Positions 12,501 to 22,330 of a stretch of DNA of 64,000 nt are shown here, piece by piece; the first letter of the stretch is position 1, and each line of letters starts with the position of its first letter. Both the position numbers and the translations under genes were made by a program. Below the pieces are notes generated by a model. It did not search any database and had not been told where the DNA came from. It was given only the letters and a program-made list of their open reading frames with translations. Source of the stretch: Notospermus geniculatus (lineage: Eukaryota; Nemertea; Pilidiophora; Heteronemertea; Lineidae); the NCBI GenBank assembly GCA_002633025.1, contig NMRB01000036.1, forward strand, positions 440,952-504,951, read 5' to 3'.

Positions 12501-15500
12501 GGTTTGGGGTTTGCTACAGCACATTGTCCTGTTTTCAGTGTCTCCGTGAGGCACAACAAGCCCATCGCACGGCACTTGGGCTAAACTGAGCGTTCAAATG
12601 TTGGCATGGTTTCACCTCTACATGTTACCAGTTCACTGTTGCATACATGTGTCTCTGATATAAAACTGTGTTTGCTTGCAACAGAAATACAAGTGTAATA
12701 TTTCGAATTTGAAAATGAAATCCAGTAGCTTGAAACTATCATTTCTCCCTGAACTACCTATAGCTGTATGGGCTATGTGGACGAGTCAAACAACCTAAAT
12801 GGGCTAAGGAGACAAGTTGAACTGCCTATATGTACCCTGGCAGTCTTTAAAAGCTTGTTATTGCAATTTTTGAATGGTTGCCTACATAACTGTGAAATGC
12901 AGGTATGAATACCTGCATGGATTCGTTAATTTCAAATCTTAACCAATGTGGTATTCGATATCCTCCCTTACCCGCAAGAAAATTCAGAGCAAAATTTTAC
13001 TTTTTGCAGCTCTTGGACGGATGGGAAGCTATCGCGATCGACCGAAGTTACCGACAGGCAGTTTAGACGTTGGCATGAAATTTGGTGGGAAAGTGAACGG
13101 GAACATCGAAACTGCTGACTTTCTGGAAGGCGCCGTGCAAGGCCTGCACAGAGCTGCACTCTATGTCTTGGGTGAAAAAACACAAGTCAAGGTAGTAGAC
13201 GTTTTCCCCATCAGACCTCAAAGATTTCGTGTGCTGAACCAGGGGAAGAAAAGAGTAATGTGATTTCATTGCTCTCAGCTGAGTGTAAAACACAGTTTCC
13301 TCTTGTTGCAGAACATGACACTCTGGAGAAGTTTGCCTGTTTTGTGACTAATTGTCTCTCCCATTGCATCATTTCAGGGCATCAAGATCGAATCATTTCC
13401 CAAATGTGATTTCATCCCTGTAGAGTTCAACGAAGTACGTCACGTGAAAGCAAGTTTTAAGAAGTTGATGCGAGCGTGCGTCGCCAGCATGTCATCATCT
13501 GACCAAGAATACAGCTTCCTGAAGGCCATTGAAGAGTCTGATTGGCTGCCGCAGTTACAGAATATTCTGCAGCTTGCTGGGGTCGTCGTGGATCTGATCG
13601 ACGTGCAGGGATCGTCAGTCATGTTGTGTATCGAGGACGGATGGGACATTACCACGCAGGTGAGTTTATACGCAGATGTCACGGGTTCAAATCCCACAAG
13701 ACGTGCCTATAACAAACGTAGGTAAAACCAGTCAATTTATTGATTCAATGGTTGCTTCGTGGATATGGGCCCTTAGTTTTCTGCCCCTCTTTGACTTTTT
13801 TGACTACCTTCATGCTCTTCAGGTAATAACCGTGGCGCAGATTCTCCTCGACCCATTCTACAGGACCATCGAAGGATTCAAGGTGTTGATTGAGAAGGAA
13901 TGGCTCTCGTTTGGTCATCGTTTTACACATCGGAGCAACCAGACGGCGGCCAACCAGGCCTCAGGGTTTGCACCGATCTTTCTCCAGTTTCTAGATGTGG
14001 TCCATCAGGTAGGTGTCTGGAATTGTGTCTCACACCCACCGCACTGATAAGAAGCTTCAAATTATTATTACTGGGTCATTAGAAGAGTTTGGGGCATGGG
14101 CTGGGGATAGTGTCATGCTTTGCATTGCTCTTGTCCATACCACTACCATTCCTAACGGGGTTACGTTTCTTGCTGTAGATACACAACCAGTTCCCCCTCT
14201 CCTTCGAGTACAACCAATTCTTCCTCAAGTTCCTCGCCTATCATTACGTGTCGAACCGTTTCCGTACCTTCATGTTGGACAATGAGTATGAGAGGATGGA
14301 GGCCGGTTGGTTGTACACAAAAGATGACAAGCTGGACGGAACGGAATCAGCAACGAGCAAGATTCTTGGCATGTCAATCTGGGACTACATTGACAAGTAT
14401 CACAAGAAGTCGCCAGTGTTCTGTAATTTTATGTTCTCACCCCAGGACCAAGAAATTGTAAGTTTGATCAAGATTTGTGAGTAGATATTGTCTTCTGTGG
14501 ACATTGTGGTGCACAGTGCCAGTGTGTGCTGCACAGTGCCAATGCTGTGCTGCACAGTGCCAATGCTGCACCACAGAGTACCAATGCTGTGCAAAACAGT
14601 ACAAATGCTGTTCCACACAGTGCCAATGATGTGCGGCACAGTGCCATTGCTACAACTCACAGTACCAATGCTGTTCTGCACATTGCCAATGCTGTGCAAA
14701 ACAGTGCTAATGCTGTGCAGTACAGTACCAATGCTGGTGCTGTGCCAAACAGTGCCAGTGCTGTGCCACACAGTGACAATGCTGTACCACACATTGCCAT
14801 TGCTATACCAGATGGTGTCGTTGCTGTATGGCACGGTGCCATTACTGTATCACCTAAGCGAGATGGAAATTTTCTTCACATCTATACATGCTCCCGTCCC
14901 GCTCATCATCATTACCTTGTCTTTCTCACCAGGTGCTGCGTCCGTACTCCAACATTTCAAACCTAAAGATCTGGGACTATTACGTCGTTGAAGATCTGGC
15001 ACACGGCCCTCCCTATGAGTTCGAGGTGATCGCCAAGGAATTGAAACGGGAAGAAGAGCAGGAGCTGATTGATGGTCCGATGCTGCCAACTCAGAGAAAG
15101 ATCGTCAATGGGTGTTATGATAATGTCAGCAAGGCCCTTCCAGATGCTTGTACCTATGGACTTCAGGTTTGTGGAAATGTTGAGGCGTGTTTTCTGTGAC
15201 GGACCAGCGGTCCATGTCGTTGGTGCCTTAATGGGAATAGCGTGCAGAAAAACCTGTTTTGACACAGCCACCGGGTGGAGGCTGTTACCCCTCGTGACAC
15301 CAAGTTCCAACTGTCCTCTCGGTGTTTATCTTACCATCAGTCAACTAGCTTGAGGCTGCACAAGTGGGTGCCCATAGTGGCAAACATAAGTCATGATGGC
15401 TGCCCAGGTCAGCGTCAACCCAAAGGTAACTCATTCCCTTCTCTCTGAGCAGGCATAGCTTTAGAGTGATGATAATAGATTGAAACAAATTTGTTCTTTT

Positions 15501-17348
15501 GCAGGAGATTCACCGGTTGTCTATAGAACTGGACCGTCTGCCTCAAAAATGGCACGCCATCTGGGAGAAGCTAGAGCACCCACGACATGAGGCGGTACAC
15601 CGCCAAGTGTCGCTCAATACGCAACTGGTGCGGTCACATGGACGCTCCATACACAAACGTTCGACAATCGAAATTCTGGTGAAGGGTAAAATGGTTGGTG
15701 AGGCGGCAAAGATGTTCAGTCAGCCACACAAGTTTGAGAAGTACACGTATACGACGCCAGCATACTGTGATTACTGTTCCCATATCCTCTGGGGACTTGC
15801 CAAAACAGGTATGAACGAGGAATATATCTTAGTTTGGTCAGGATATAGAGAATGCCCTGTCTGTCTGTCCATCCGGCTGTCTAAATTCCTTCTGGCCTAT
15901 AACGTTTGAACAAAGGCAGATTTCTCATCAGTATTTGTTTCAATAAAGATTACGTTTAAACTAAAAATGACCTACTTTTCAAGGTATGCGATGTACAGAG
16001 TGTGCATATAACTGCCATGAGAAGTGTCAACCACACGTTCCAAAGAATTGCTGCAAGACGCGGTCAGTGATAGAAACAAGAGCGAGTTCAACAAACATTT
16101 CTCAGCTTGGTGATGGTGCTTCAGTCAGATCAAGTAAGTCAGGTATGTTTGTGAAAGGGTGTTTTGGTATACTCTATTCTTCATGGTATTGTACTGTATT
16201 CTTCATGGGAAGAATTTGATATACTGTATTGTTCATGCTGACAAATTTGGTATACTGTATTCTTCATGGTATTATGCTGTATTCTTCAAGGAATTTTATA
16301 TACTGTATTCTTCATGGTAAGAAGTCTGGTATACTGTATTCTTCATGGTATTGCGCTGTATTCTTCATGGCAAGAAGTTGGTGTACTGTACTCTTCATGG
16401 TGATAAGTTTGATATACTGTATCCTTCATGATAAGAAGTCAGTATACTTATTCTTCATGGTAAGAAGTCTGGCATACTGTGTTCTTCATGGTGATAAGTT
16501 TTATATACTGTACTCATGGTACTCATGGTAAGAAGTTCGATATACTAGAGTGTAGCATGGAGGTGCAGGGAGCTGCAGTATTCTCTTTTATTGCTCTAGA
16601 GTCTGCACTTCTCTTGTTTTCAAGGTTAATCACAGCACTCTCCAATCGTGGTTTTGTTGTTATTTCAGTTGTCGTAGAAGACAGCACTCCAATGTTTGAC
16701 CACTTTTCCTCGGGAGTGCAGGAACACAGGAGCTATGAAGGTTACCTCTACAAGAGAGGTGCGTTACTGAAGGGATGGAAACAGAGATGGTTCGTGTTGG
16801 ACTCGGTTAAACACCAGGTAAGGAAACCGGGTTCATGAGCTACACTGAAACCTCTCAATCATGGACACCTCGTATAGTGTTTTAAGGTGGAACGCGGTAT
16901 TAGGGAGGCTGGGGTGAAAGTTACCAAGTTTTCTCGATTCCCCTCCAAGGCACTCGGCATTTCCTCATGCAACATCAACTGTTTTCAGCTGCGGTACTAC
17001 GACAGTCATGACGACATCCACTGTAAGGGTTTCATTGATCTCCAAGAGGTTATCTCAGCGTCACCAATTAAGAATGTACAGGGTGCTCCAAAGAAGGCGG
17101 ATGAGAATGCCTTTTTTGAGGTCAGTATGTAGGGCCACCAAATGAAATTCCAATTTGGTGATGATTTCCCTGTTCGATGTTTACTTCTCCCTCTCTTTAC
17201 CTGCCTTGTTTAATTACTCCTTACCTGATTTATTTGTCTTCTTATGAAATTTCAGATGAGAACGTTAAAACGGGTCTACAACTTTCTTGCCACGGACGCT
17301 CAGAAGGCGCAGGCCTGGATAGAGAAGATCCAAAACTGCATCCAGTGA
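553..17348 (+). CDS. SBF1: SBF1/SBF2 (myotubularin-related protein 5/13) pseudophosphatase, 5'-truncated by window
   Basis: Exons read in continuous frame: 553-813, 13010-13191, 13378-13659, 13823-14008, 14179-14457, 14933-15166, 15505-15808, 15984-16133, 16669-16817, 16989-17120 and 17256-17348 (stop TGA 17346-17348), about 749 residues. All junctions are AG/GT and phases match. The first exon carries an [10 protein letters not shown] motif like the one before the phosphatase-like domain of human SBF1. The next exons are the myotubularin core: DGWDITTQ replaces the active CSDGWDRT loop, so the catalytic Cys and Arg are both Ile and the protein should be catalytically dead. [19 protein letters not shown] and [12 protein letters not shown] blocks follow. 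Exons 15505-16133 hold a C1 zinc finger ([30 protein letters not shown]), and exons 16669-17348 a PH domain ([20 protein letters not shown]). Known family role: DENN-type Rab regulation and partnering of active myotubularins in endosomal phosphoinositide turnover. The DENN and GRAM parts lie upstream of the window. SBF1 and SBF2 cannot be told apart here. Confidence 0.95.
814..4069. other. SBF intron, first part
   Basis: Non-coding sequence of the long SBF intron. I see no repeated element of note and no ORF resembling a known protein; the open frames are short and lack partner exons. Confidence 0.6.
4160..4375 (+). CDS. SBF cassette exon, copy 1 (decapeptide HR-x-S-x-P repeats)
   Basis: This 216-nt open block sits in the 12-kb SBF intron between exons 553-813 and 13010-13191. 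It has an acceptor TTTTACCAG and a donor T|GTAGGT. It enters with two bases of a codon and leaves with one, exactly the phase left by the upstream exon and needed by the downstream exon, so inclusion adds 72 residues in frame. The peptide repeats every 10 residues: [40 protein letters not shown], then an acidic tail ([12 protein letters not shown]). Ser-x-Pro with Arg at -2 looks like a basophilic-kinase target. Without splicing the frame runs on to a stop at 4456-4458. Use of the exon in mRNA is inferred. Confidence 0.6.
4609..4749. repeat. Minisatellite of about 46 bp (three units), repeated near 5290-5400
   Basis: Three head-to-tail units with core GTTTCTAGAGATACTGGGGG followed by CACTCCTGGAG and a CCCC-AGAA spacer. 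The array recurs at 5290-5400. Both N gaps (4752, 5389) lie at the end of this array, suggesting the assembler failed in it. Confidence 0.8.
4843..5058 (+). CDS. SBF cassette exon, copy 2 (near-identical to copy 1)
   Basis: The same 216-nt exon as copy 1, with identical acceptor, donor and phase. It encodes 72 residues with three visible substitutions (Gly/Asp, Glu/Lys and His/Leu in the acidic tail). The whole block 4753-5388 repeats 4070-4751 and is bounded by single N characters at 4752 and 5389, so it may be the other haplotype placed in tandem by the assembler instead of a real second exon. Confidence 0.45.
5486..5695 (+). CDS. SBF cassette exon, copy 3 (diverged paralogue)
   Basis: A 210-nt block with a polypyrimidine acceptor (CTCTCTCTCCAAG) and the same T|GTAGGT donor, again phase 1 to phase 1, adding 70 residues in frame. 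The protein is diverged but keeps the repeat style ([30 protein letters not shown]) and the QR-V/L ending. Its divergence from copies 1 and 2, while keeping splice sites, phase and repeat pattern, argues for a real duplicated exon under selection. Confidence 0.6.
5975..6172. mobile_element. Fold-back (MITE-like) element in SBF intron
   Basis: A long inverted repeat of about 200 bp. The inner arms (6023-6055 and 6070-6110) are nearly perfect complements around GAAAGTGTCCCTCGAACAAT, and outer arms (around 5975-6015 and 6125-6172) also pair through CAGTGGGAG and GAAGTAATA. No coding capacity. The outer-arm sequence (AGCTATTACTTCAA) recurs at 9690-9710. Confidence 0.7.
7225..7370. repeat. Imperfect tandem repeat (CCCC-TCTCTGTCTTCT units)
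   Basis: About three units of 40-50 bp, each with CAnCCCT/ACGCCCCC followed by a pyrimidine-rich TCTCTGT-TTCT stretch. Non-coding, inside the SBF intron. Confidence 0.6.
7885..8075. repeat. Repeat with inverted and direct copies of GTTGACTGGTTT
   Basis: GTTGACTGGTTTGGTCTTCC and GTTGACTGGTTTCACCTCCC are direct copies about 90 bp apart, each followed by CCCTATG-CTAAAGCACA and an inverted ACCGGTCAAC or ACCAGTCGAC. Probably a degraded non-coding element. Confidence 0.5.
9130..9320. repeat. TGACCT-rich simple repeat
   Basis: Dense head-to-tail TGACCTTGACCT hexamers with ATGATA interruptions. The hexamer resembles a nuclear-receptor half-site, but an expanded simple repeat is the simpler explanation. 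Confidence 0.75.
9600..9735. mobile_element. Degraded fold-back related to the 5975 element
   Basis: CAGTAATAGCTCGATCTTG and a later ATAGCTATTACTTCAAACAG pair imperfectly and match the outer arms of the fold-back at 5975-6172. No ORF. Confidence 0.45.
9736..13009. other. SBF intron, last part
   Basis: Non-coding intron up to the acceptor at 13008-13009. Open frames at 10017-10616 and 11065-11517 show no recognisable domain, splice partners or codon pattern, and I treat them as chance. Confidence 0.55.
14512..14850. repeat. 21-bp minisatellite in SBF intron
   Basis: About sixteen imperfect units of 21 bp with consensus close to ACAGTGCCAATGCTGTGCTG. The unit length is a multiple of three, which is why long open frames appear on both strands. 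It lies wholly between SBF exons 14179-14457 and 14933-15166. Confidence 0.9.
16160..16545. repeat. Tandem repeat (TATACTGTATTCTTCATGGT) in SBF intron
   Basis: Ten or so imperfect units of roughly 30-45 bp, each with TATACTGTATTCTTCATGGT and often AAGAAGT. It lies between the C1-domain exon (ends 16133) and the first PH-domain exon (starts 16669). Confidence 0.85.
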
Positions 17349-17464
17349 GCGTGGACTTGCCTGTTGGTGGATGTTCAGATGGTTCTCATGGCTTGTTTCA
17401 TTCATAGTCACAGTACAACTGCATTTGCTGAACTGTTACAGACTTGAGATTAGGGTTGAAACTG

Positions 17465-17635
17465 GAGTCCAAATGACAGCTGTTGTGAGCACTGGATATT
17501 CGGCTGAAACCAAATAACAGCTGTTTTGGTTGCTGGAAATTTAGCTGTAACAAAATAACAGCTCTTGTGAGCACTGAAAATTCAGCTGTAACCAAATAAT
17601 AGCTGTTGTGGTCGCTGGGAATTCAGCTGTATGTG
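17465..17635. repeat. About 43-bp tandem repeat in the SBF 3' UTR
   Basis: Four units with consensus AAATAACAGCTGTTGTG, GCTGGAAATTCAGCTGTAAC. They begin some 120 bp after the stop codon and before the first candidate poly(A) signal, so they would be transcribed. Confidence 0.8.
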
Positions 17636-17678
17636 TTGACGTGAACTACCGATATTTGCATCTGAATATTCGGAGGAA

Positions 17679-17684
17679 AATAAA
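17679..17684 (+). terminator. Candidate proximal poly(A) signal for SBF
   Basis: AATAAA 331 bp after the SBF stop, followed by a T-rich GGTTTTCTTCTTTGG stretch about 10 bp on. A second AATAAA at 21074-21079 could end a long 3' UTR form. Confidence 0.5.
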
Positions 17685-18745
17685 CTATGGTTTTCTTCTT
17701 TGGATCTGTGCCGTGTTGACTTGGGTGGCTCGCGTTCCTGTTGATGTGTAGGACAATCAATAGAAAATATAAAGTAGGTTATATGCAAAAGAGAGGAGTG
17801 TGAAATGTGTTAACATGTTTGTAGAAATAGTTGCAAAGTAAGCTGATGGGAAAGTTTGCTGCCGGATGTGAGGTGGGGCACAGGTATAAGAAATGGGGTA
17901 CTTTTGCTGAGAGTTTTACCAGTTATTGTGTCAGTTGGGTCAACGCTGCACATCTCGTGGACTGGTTTAGGCAGAGTTATGATATTGGAATGCAGTGGCT
18001 CACAAGAAAGACTGAACCTGTTACATCACCAGAATCTAGTTCAGTTCAGTTGCACGTTGCACAGATCTGCCCTTGAAGGGCCTGATGTACAGTGTATCGT
18101 GATAACATCACTCAAAAACAGCTCTTGACTGGTCAGGCTGAGTGATACCGTCAAATGAAGGATGCAGGAAATGTCTCTTCATGAAAGTTATGAATTCCGC
18201 ACTGGAGGTGTGGCAGGATACACTTTCTGTTGAAATCATTGGGAAATTATGTAAAGTCTTAGCGGCATTTTTCTGATCACGTTTGTCATAACCATACTCA
18301 TAAGTGTCCCATTTCAAACATGCATTTGTGAAGAAATACTGATGTAGATATTTTTTTAGCCGTGTATCATATTAATTTGTACAGAATGGACCAGCCTGCT
18401 TGCCTCATGCACGGTAGACTGTGCTAATAGTTCACCAAGTTGGCTTTTACTGTGCGTATACGCAGTAATCTTTAGGTCTTCACGGACTTCTACTGCACGT
18501 GTGTGACCATTTTTACCTTCTGATATTTTATGATTGTGGTAATTAACAAAATGTAATCGTCAATGTACCACATTAAATATTAAATGTAACAGTTGGTGAA
18601 AACAGCCTGGTTAGCCAACAACGTTTAGCGAGGATTTCTTCATTGTTAAAGTCTACTCAAACAATAGGTGAATCATTGCTAAAGTTTGTGGTAGGCCCAA
18701 CTAAGCCGTTGTGAAAACTCACTACTGTTGCCTAGAAAGATAACT

Positions 18746-18881
18746 GGCCGTATTCAAAAACGGTGTTTAAGACTTAGATGCATGTAACCTCCTCAAATGC
18801 ATGGTGGAAGTGTGTGCATTTAGTGAAGTTATACGCGCCTAAGTCTTCATCGCGTGATGATCACCCTTTTTGAATACGGCC
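18746..18881. mobile_element. 136-bp MITE with GGCCGTATTCAAAAA termini
   Basis: The left end GGCCGTATTCAAAAACGG is matched by the inverted right end CCnTTTTTGAATACGGCC. An inner pair CTTAGATGCATG / CTAAGTCTTC also partly folds. No ORF and no clear target-site duplication. Confidence 0.75.
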
Positions 18882-19929
18882 CAACATGTTTTAGCCCTTA
18901 GGGTTTGTTGTGTCAGAGCTAAAGGTATGCCACTACAGTGTGAGGAATTTCCTATATTTGTGGACAAAAAGGGAATTACGCATAATTGTATATTTGTCGG
19001 GATTTTATAGTCAGGGAACGTGGTGGGTCTTCATCCCTTGCAAATTCACATCATAATGGTTCTCAAGTATGTGGCATCACGCAATGTGGTCCACAGCGTG
19101 AAAAATCATATGGCTAAGGGCTGGTGTGCAATGGGAATATACCCCTTGCTGAAGATAGGTACCAATGTCATTTATTTACAAAGAGAATTGTATATAATTA
19201 ACTCACTTTAATGTGTCAGAATGTGAACGGGCACTTTCCCAAACAGGAACTTTAAGTTCGAATGTCCTGTAAATGAACCAGTTAAAAACTACCGATTTTC
19301 GTTCTAATTGTTCAGAATAGGCCTAGATAGCTATGCAAAGATTGGTTTGAGCTGAGCCATCACTAATTCTGTGTGTGAGATCACTTGTAGATATGTTCAG
19401 GTTGGCCACTGCTGTTGCAACATCACAGTGGTTTCCAGTCACTATTGCCCAACATGTTCGTCTACAAGTTCAGTGCAGATCAGTGATAATGTCAAAAAGT
19501 GATAACGTCACGAAAGTGACTGGAGAAGGGTAAAGTGTATCCAGCGTACCCGATAAACATAGTATTTCCTTCTCCTGTTCCTAATAGAACTATGACTGGT
19601 TCAATGTATAAAATGTTCTTGAAGGTAATTTCACATGAGATACGATATATCTAATAATGAGAATAGAGAGGAATAAGAGATTTCTAAGAATTTCATGTAT
19701 AATTTGGTCAAATATTTTGTGCTGCATCGCCATCAATTTTGTCAATGTTTAGAGAACAAGTGAAGAGTGAATAGTTTTGTCATGTATGTATTGTAGGTAA
19801 TTAAAAACAATGGCAACATCATGGAATACCAGATTCGTGGGGGGGGGGGGTAGATTGGTCACTGAGAATGTTTTGATGTGTGAATGTGGTTTGTTTCACT
19901 GGTGCAAAACCAGGGGACATCACAGAAAC

Positions 19930-20125
19930 ACGGTTCTCGGCATGCTTGGTGTTTTACCTGTGTGAAAGCAGAATAACACCTGGCTTGGTGTTTCACCATT
20001 TGTGTGAAAGCAGCACTGCATTAGAGTAGCACCGAGTTTGAGTGTTTCACCATGTGTGTGAAAGCAGGGCTGTAGTACAATAGAACCATGCCTGGTGTTT
20101 CACCATGTGTGAAACTGGGTGTTAT
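19930..20125. repeat. Tandem repeat (GGTGTTTCACCATGTGTGTG)
   Basis: Four imperfect units of 45-60 bp with GGTGTTTCACCATGTGTGTG and AAAGCAG. Non-coding. Confidence 0.75.
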
Positions 20126-22330
20126 GAAAGTTCTTTGCTCCAGAAAATATGGAAAACTTTGAAGATCAAGATGCTTGTGGAGGATTCTGAGATCAGTTCT
20201 TCGTTACCTAACTGATCTGTTAACTGAACTAATGAACTTGATTCTTTGTTTAGATCTGAATCAATTGCACATTCTGTGTTATCTGCTAATTATACACAAT
20301 TCATTTGCTCAAAGAACTTGGGACGCTAACAGGATCAGCATTATTACTCTCTCAGTTGAATGATTGGCAGGGGAAGGGATACGTACTCTCCACTCACTGG
20401 CTGACTTAACAGACAGTGTTTTGCACCACGATGGTTATAATTTGAAAATGCACAGACATGTAGCCTTCTTTGTTCTAGAAATACTGCACCGGTAAATCAG
20501 GGGAGTGGTCTGTTTGGCACCACTGAATTCAGAAACATATAACCTTCATGAAGATTCACCCGGTCGTTCTGAGACCAGTGAAGACAGAAGCAATGTATTA
20601 CGTTGCATATTCAGATCTGGCGCTCAGCTTACTTGCTTAGAAGTAGTATCATGATCACATGTTGTGGTTTGTTTCTGTAAAGTCACTCTGGGATGGGCAG
20701 GGTTACAAGGCTTGAGGAACTGGTTGCCAGAAGCATTTAATTCAGAGCATCCCACACCAGGTATTTATGGGGCTGAAAAAAAAATGCTGGAGATTTGTAA
20801 CCTTTTGACAAATGTGCTTGTTCAGTGTTGGATGTGGGATGAAGTACTTAATAAATCTGTCGCACATAGTGTTTGAATTTCCATGGGACGAGATATGCGC
20901 AACTGCAGGAGCAGAATTGTTGATTATATGAACAAAAGCGGTTATATTCTGGTCCAGTGGTGCGAGATGGTGACTTTACAGCACTGGTACACATACTTGT
21001 GCATTGTGTAGGTGTGGGCATTCATTGTCATGTATATTTTGTATATAATTGTAATGCAAGGCCTATAACTGGCAATAAAATATGTAGAATAACTTATGAA
21101 AGGAAATTTGAGTATTTATAGTCTGTCTCTTTCCGAATAAAAATATTGGAATCTAATATTTTTTGTTAAATAGTTACTGTCATTACCGCTCATTTGTATT
21201 TCACATTCTGATGTAGTTGGAATGGTTAGCCTCTAAATCTGTTACTGTTGTCCTGAGTTAATCATGAAAGATCATCTTGGTGGCCCTTTGTAACACCTTA
21301 TAGGTTCATCTCATGGAACTGAATGCAGCTTTTTATTCGGAGGATAACCATTAGGTCCCTCGTATGTGATCCGGCACAGTATAACCAGTCGTATGTCGCT
21401 CCTACCTTGGCAGGTTGAGACCAAATGTTTGTCAGTTTCTGTTATGAAATCTGAAGCAATCTATTTCTTCCATTCTCTCCTGGTGTCATCTTAGTTCAGT
21501 GAGGCTCACCTTTTGAGCGACATGTGACTCATTTTGCTGTCCCGGGTCACATATGTATATTTGTATATCATGATGATTACTATTGCAGTCCGCCTTGTAC
21601 TGTATTTTTCGGAAGCACCAACAAATCTTTTAATAATATATTGAACAATGACAGAAGATGTCCGTCTGTTGCACCATGGCCTAGTAGGCCTATATCCTCT
21701 GGTTTACGATCACACTGTCCTCACGACACTACACAGCCACCTGGCTTGTTTCCTGCTTTACCACCTGGCTGAGGCCAAGCACTCTTCCCTTGTAACCTCG
21801 CCCCCAGGTCCTTCCATGCGCCTGTAGCCTTGGCTGTGTCACGTGACCGTTTTGGAATGGTTATCCGAAGTTGATTGGTGAAAATGTTGCCAAAAATGTA
21901 AAATCTTAGCATGTGTTTGATCTGTAATCCCACGTTGACATCCATTTCCTCCCGGCGTAGTTTCCTTTTGCTGTATTCTGAGAAGAGGACCACAGTCTCG
22001 ACATTCAAGATTTGAGCCTCTGAAATTGACAACGTAGACAAAGGTTTAACCTTTTCATTGCTAAAGCTAATTTTGATAAAAAGCTTGTAAGGCATTGGAA
22101 ACCTGTCTTATAGAGGTATTCATTAATAATAATAATATTCATTGGAAAGCTCTCGAGTACTTTCCAATGAACACCTTTGTAATGTAAGATTTTAGGATTT
22201 GGTATTTTTAGTAATTTTATCAAAATTGCCACTGGTAGGCCTAGTGAAAGGGTTAAAATGAATCAGTAATCTTTGGAATTTATTTTGGGCAAAAAGAAAT
22301 ACAATGGAATCAAATTTTAAGTTCAATATT

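Larger units (their letters stand above)
17700..22330. other. SBF 3' UTR extension or intergenic DNA
   Basis: No coding exon recognised. It contains a MITE (18746-18881), a tandem repeat (19930-20125), a poly-G run near 19843 and an AATAAA at 21074-21079 that would mark a 3.7-kb 3' UTR. Confidence 0.5.

Noticed and set aside
14400-14991. Long repetitive frames on both strands (VPMLC..., SANAV..., GTVWHS...)
   Set aside because: They are translations of the 21-bp minisatellite in an SBF intron.
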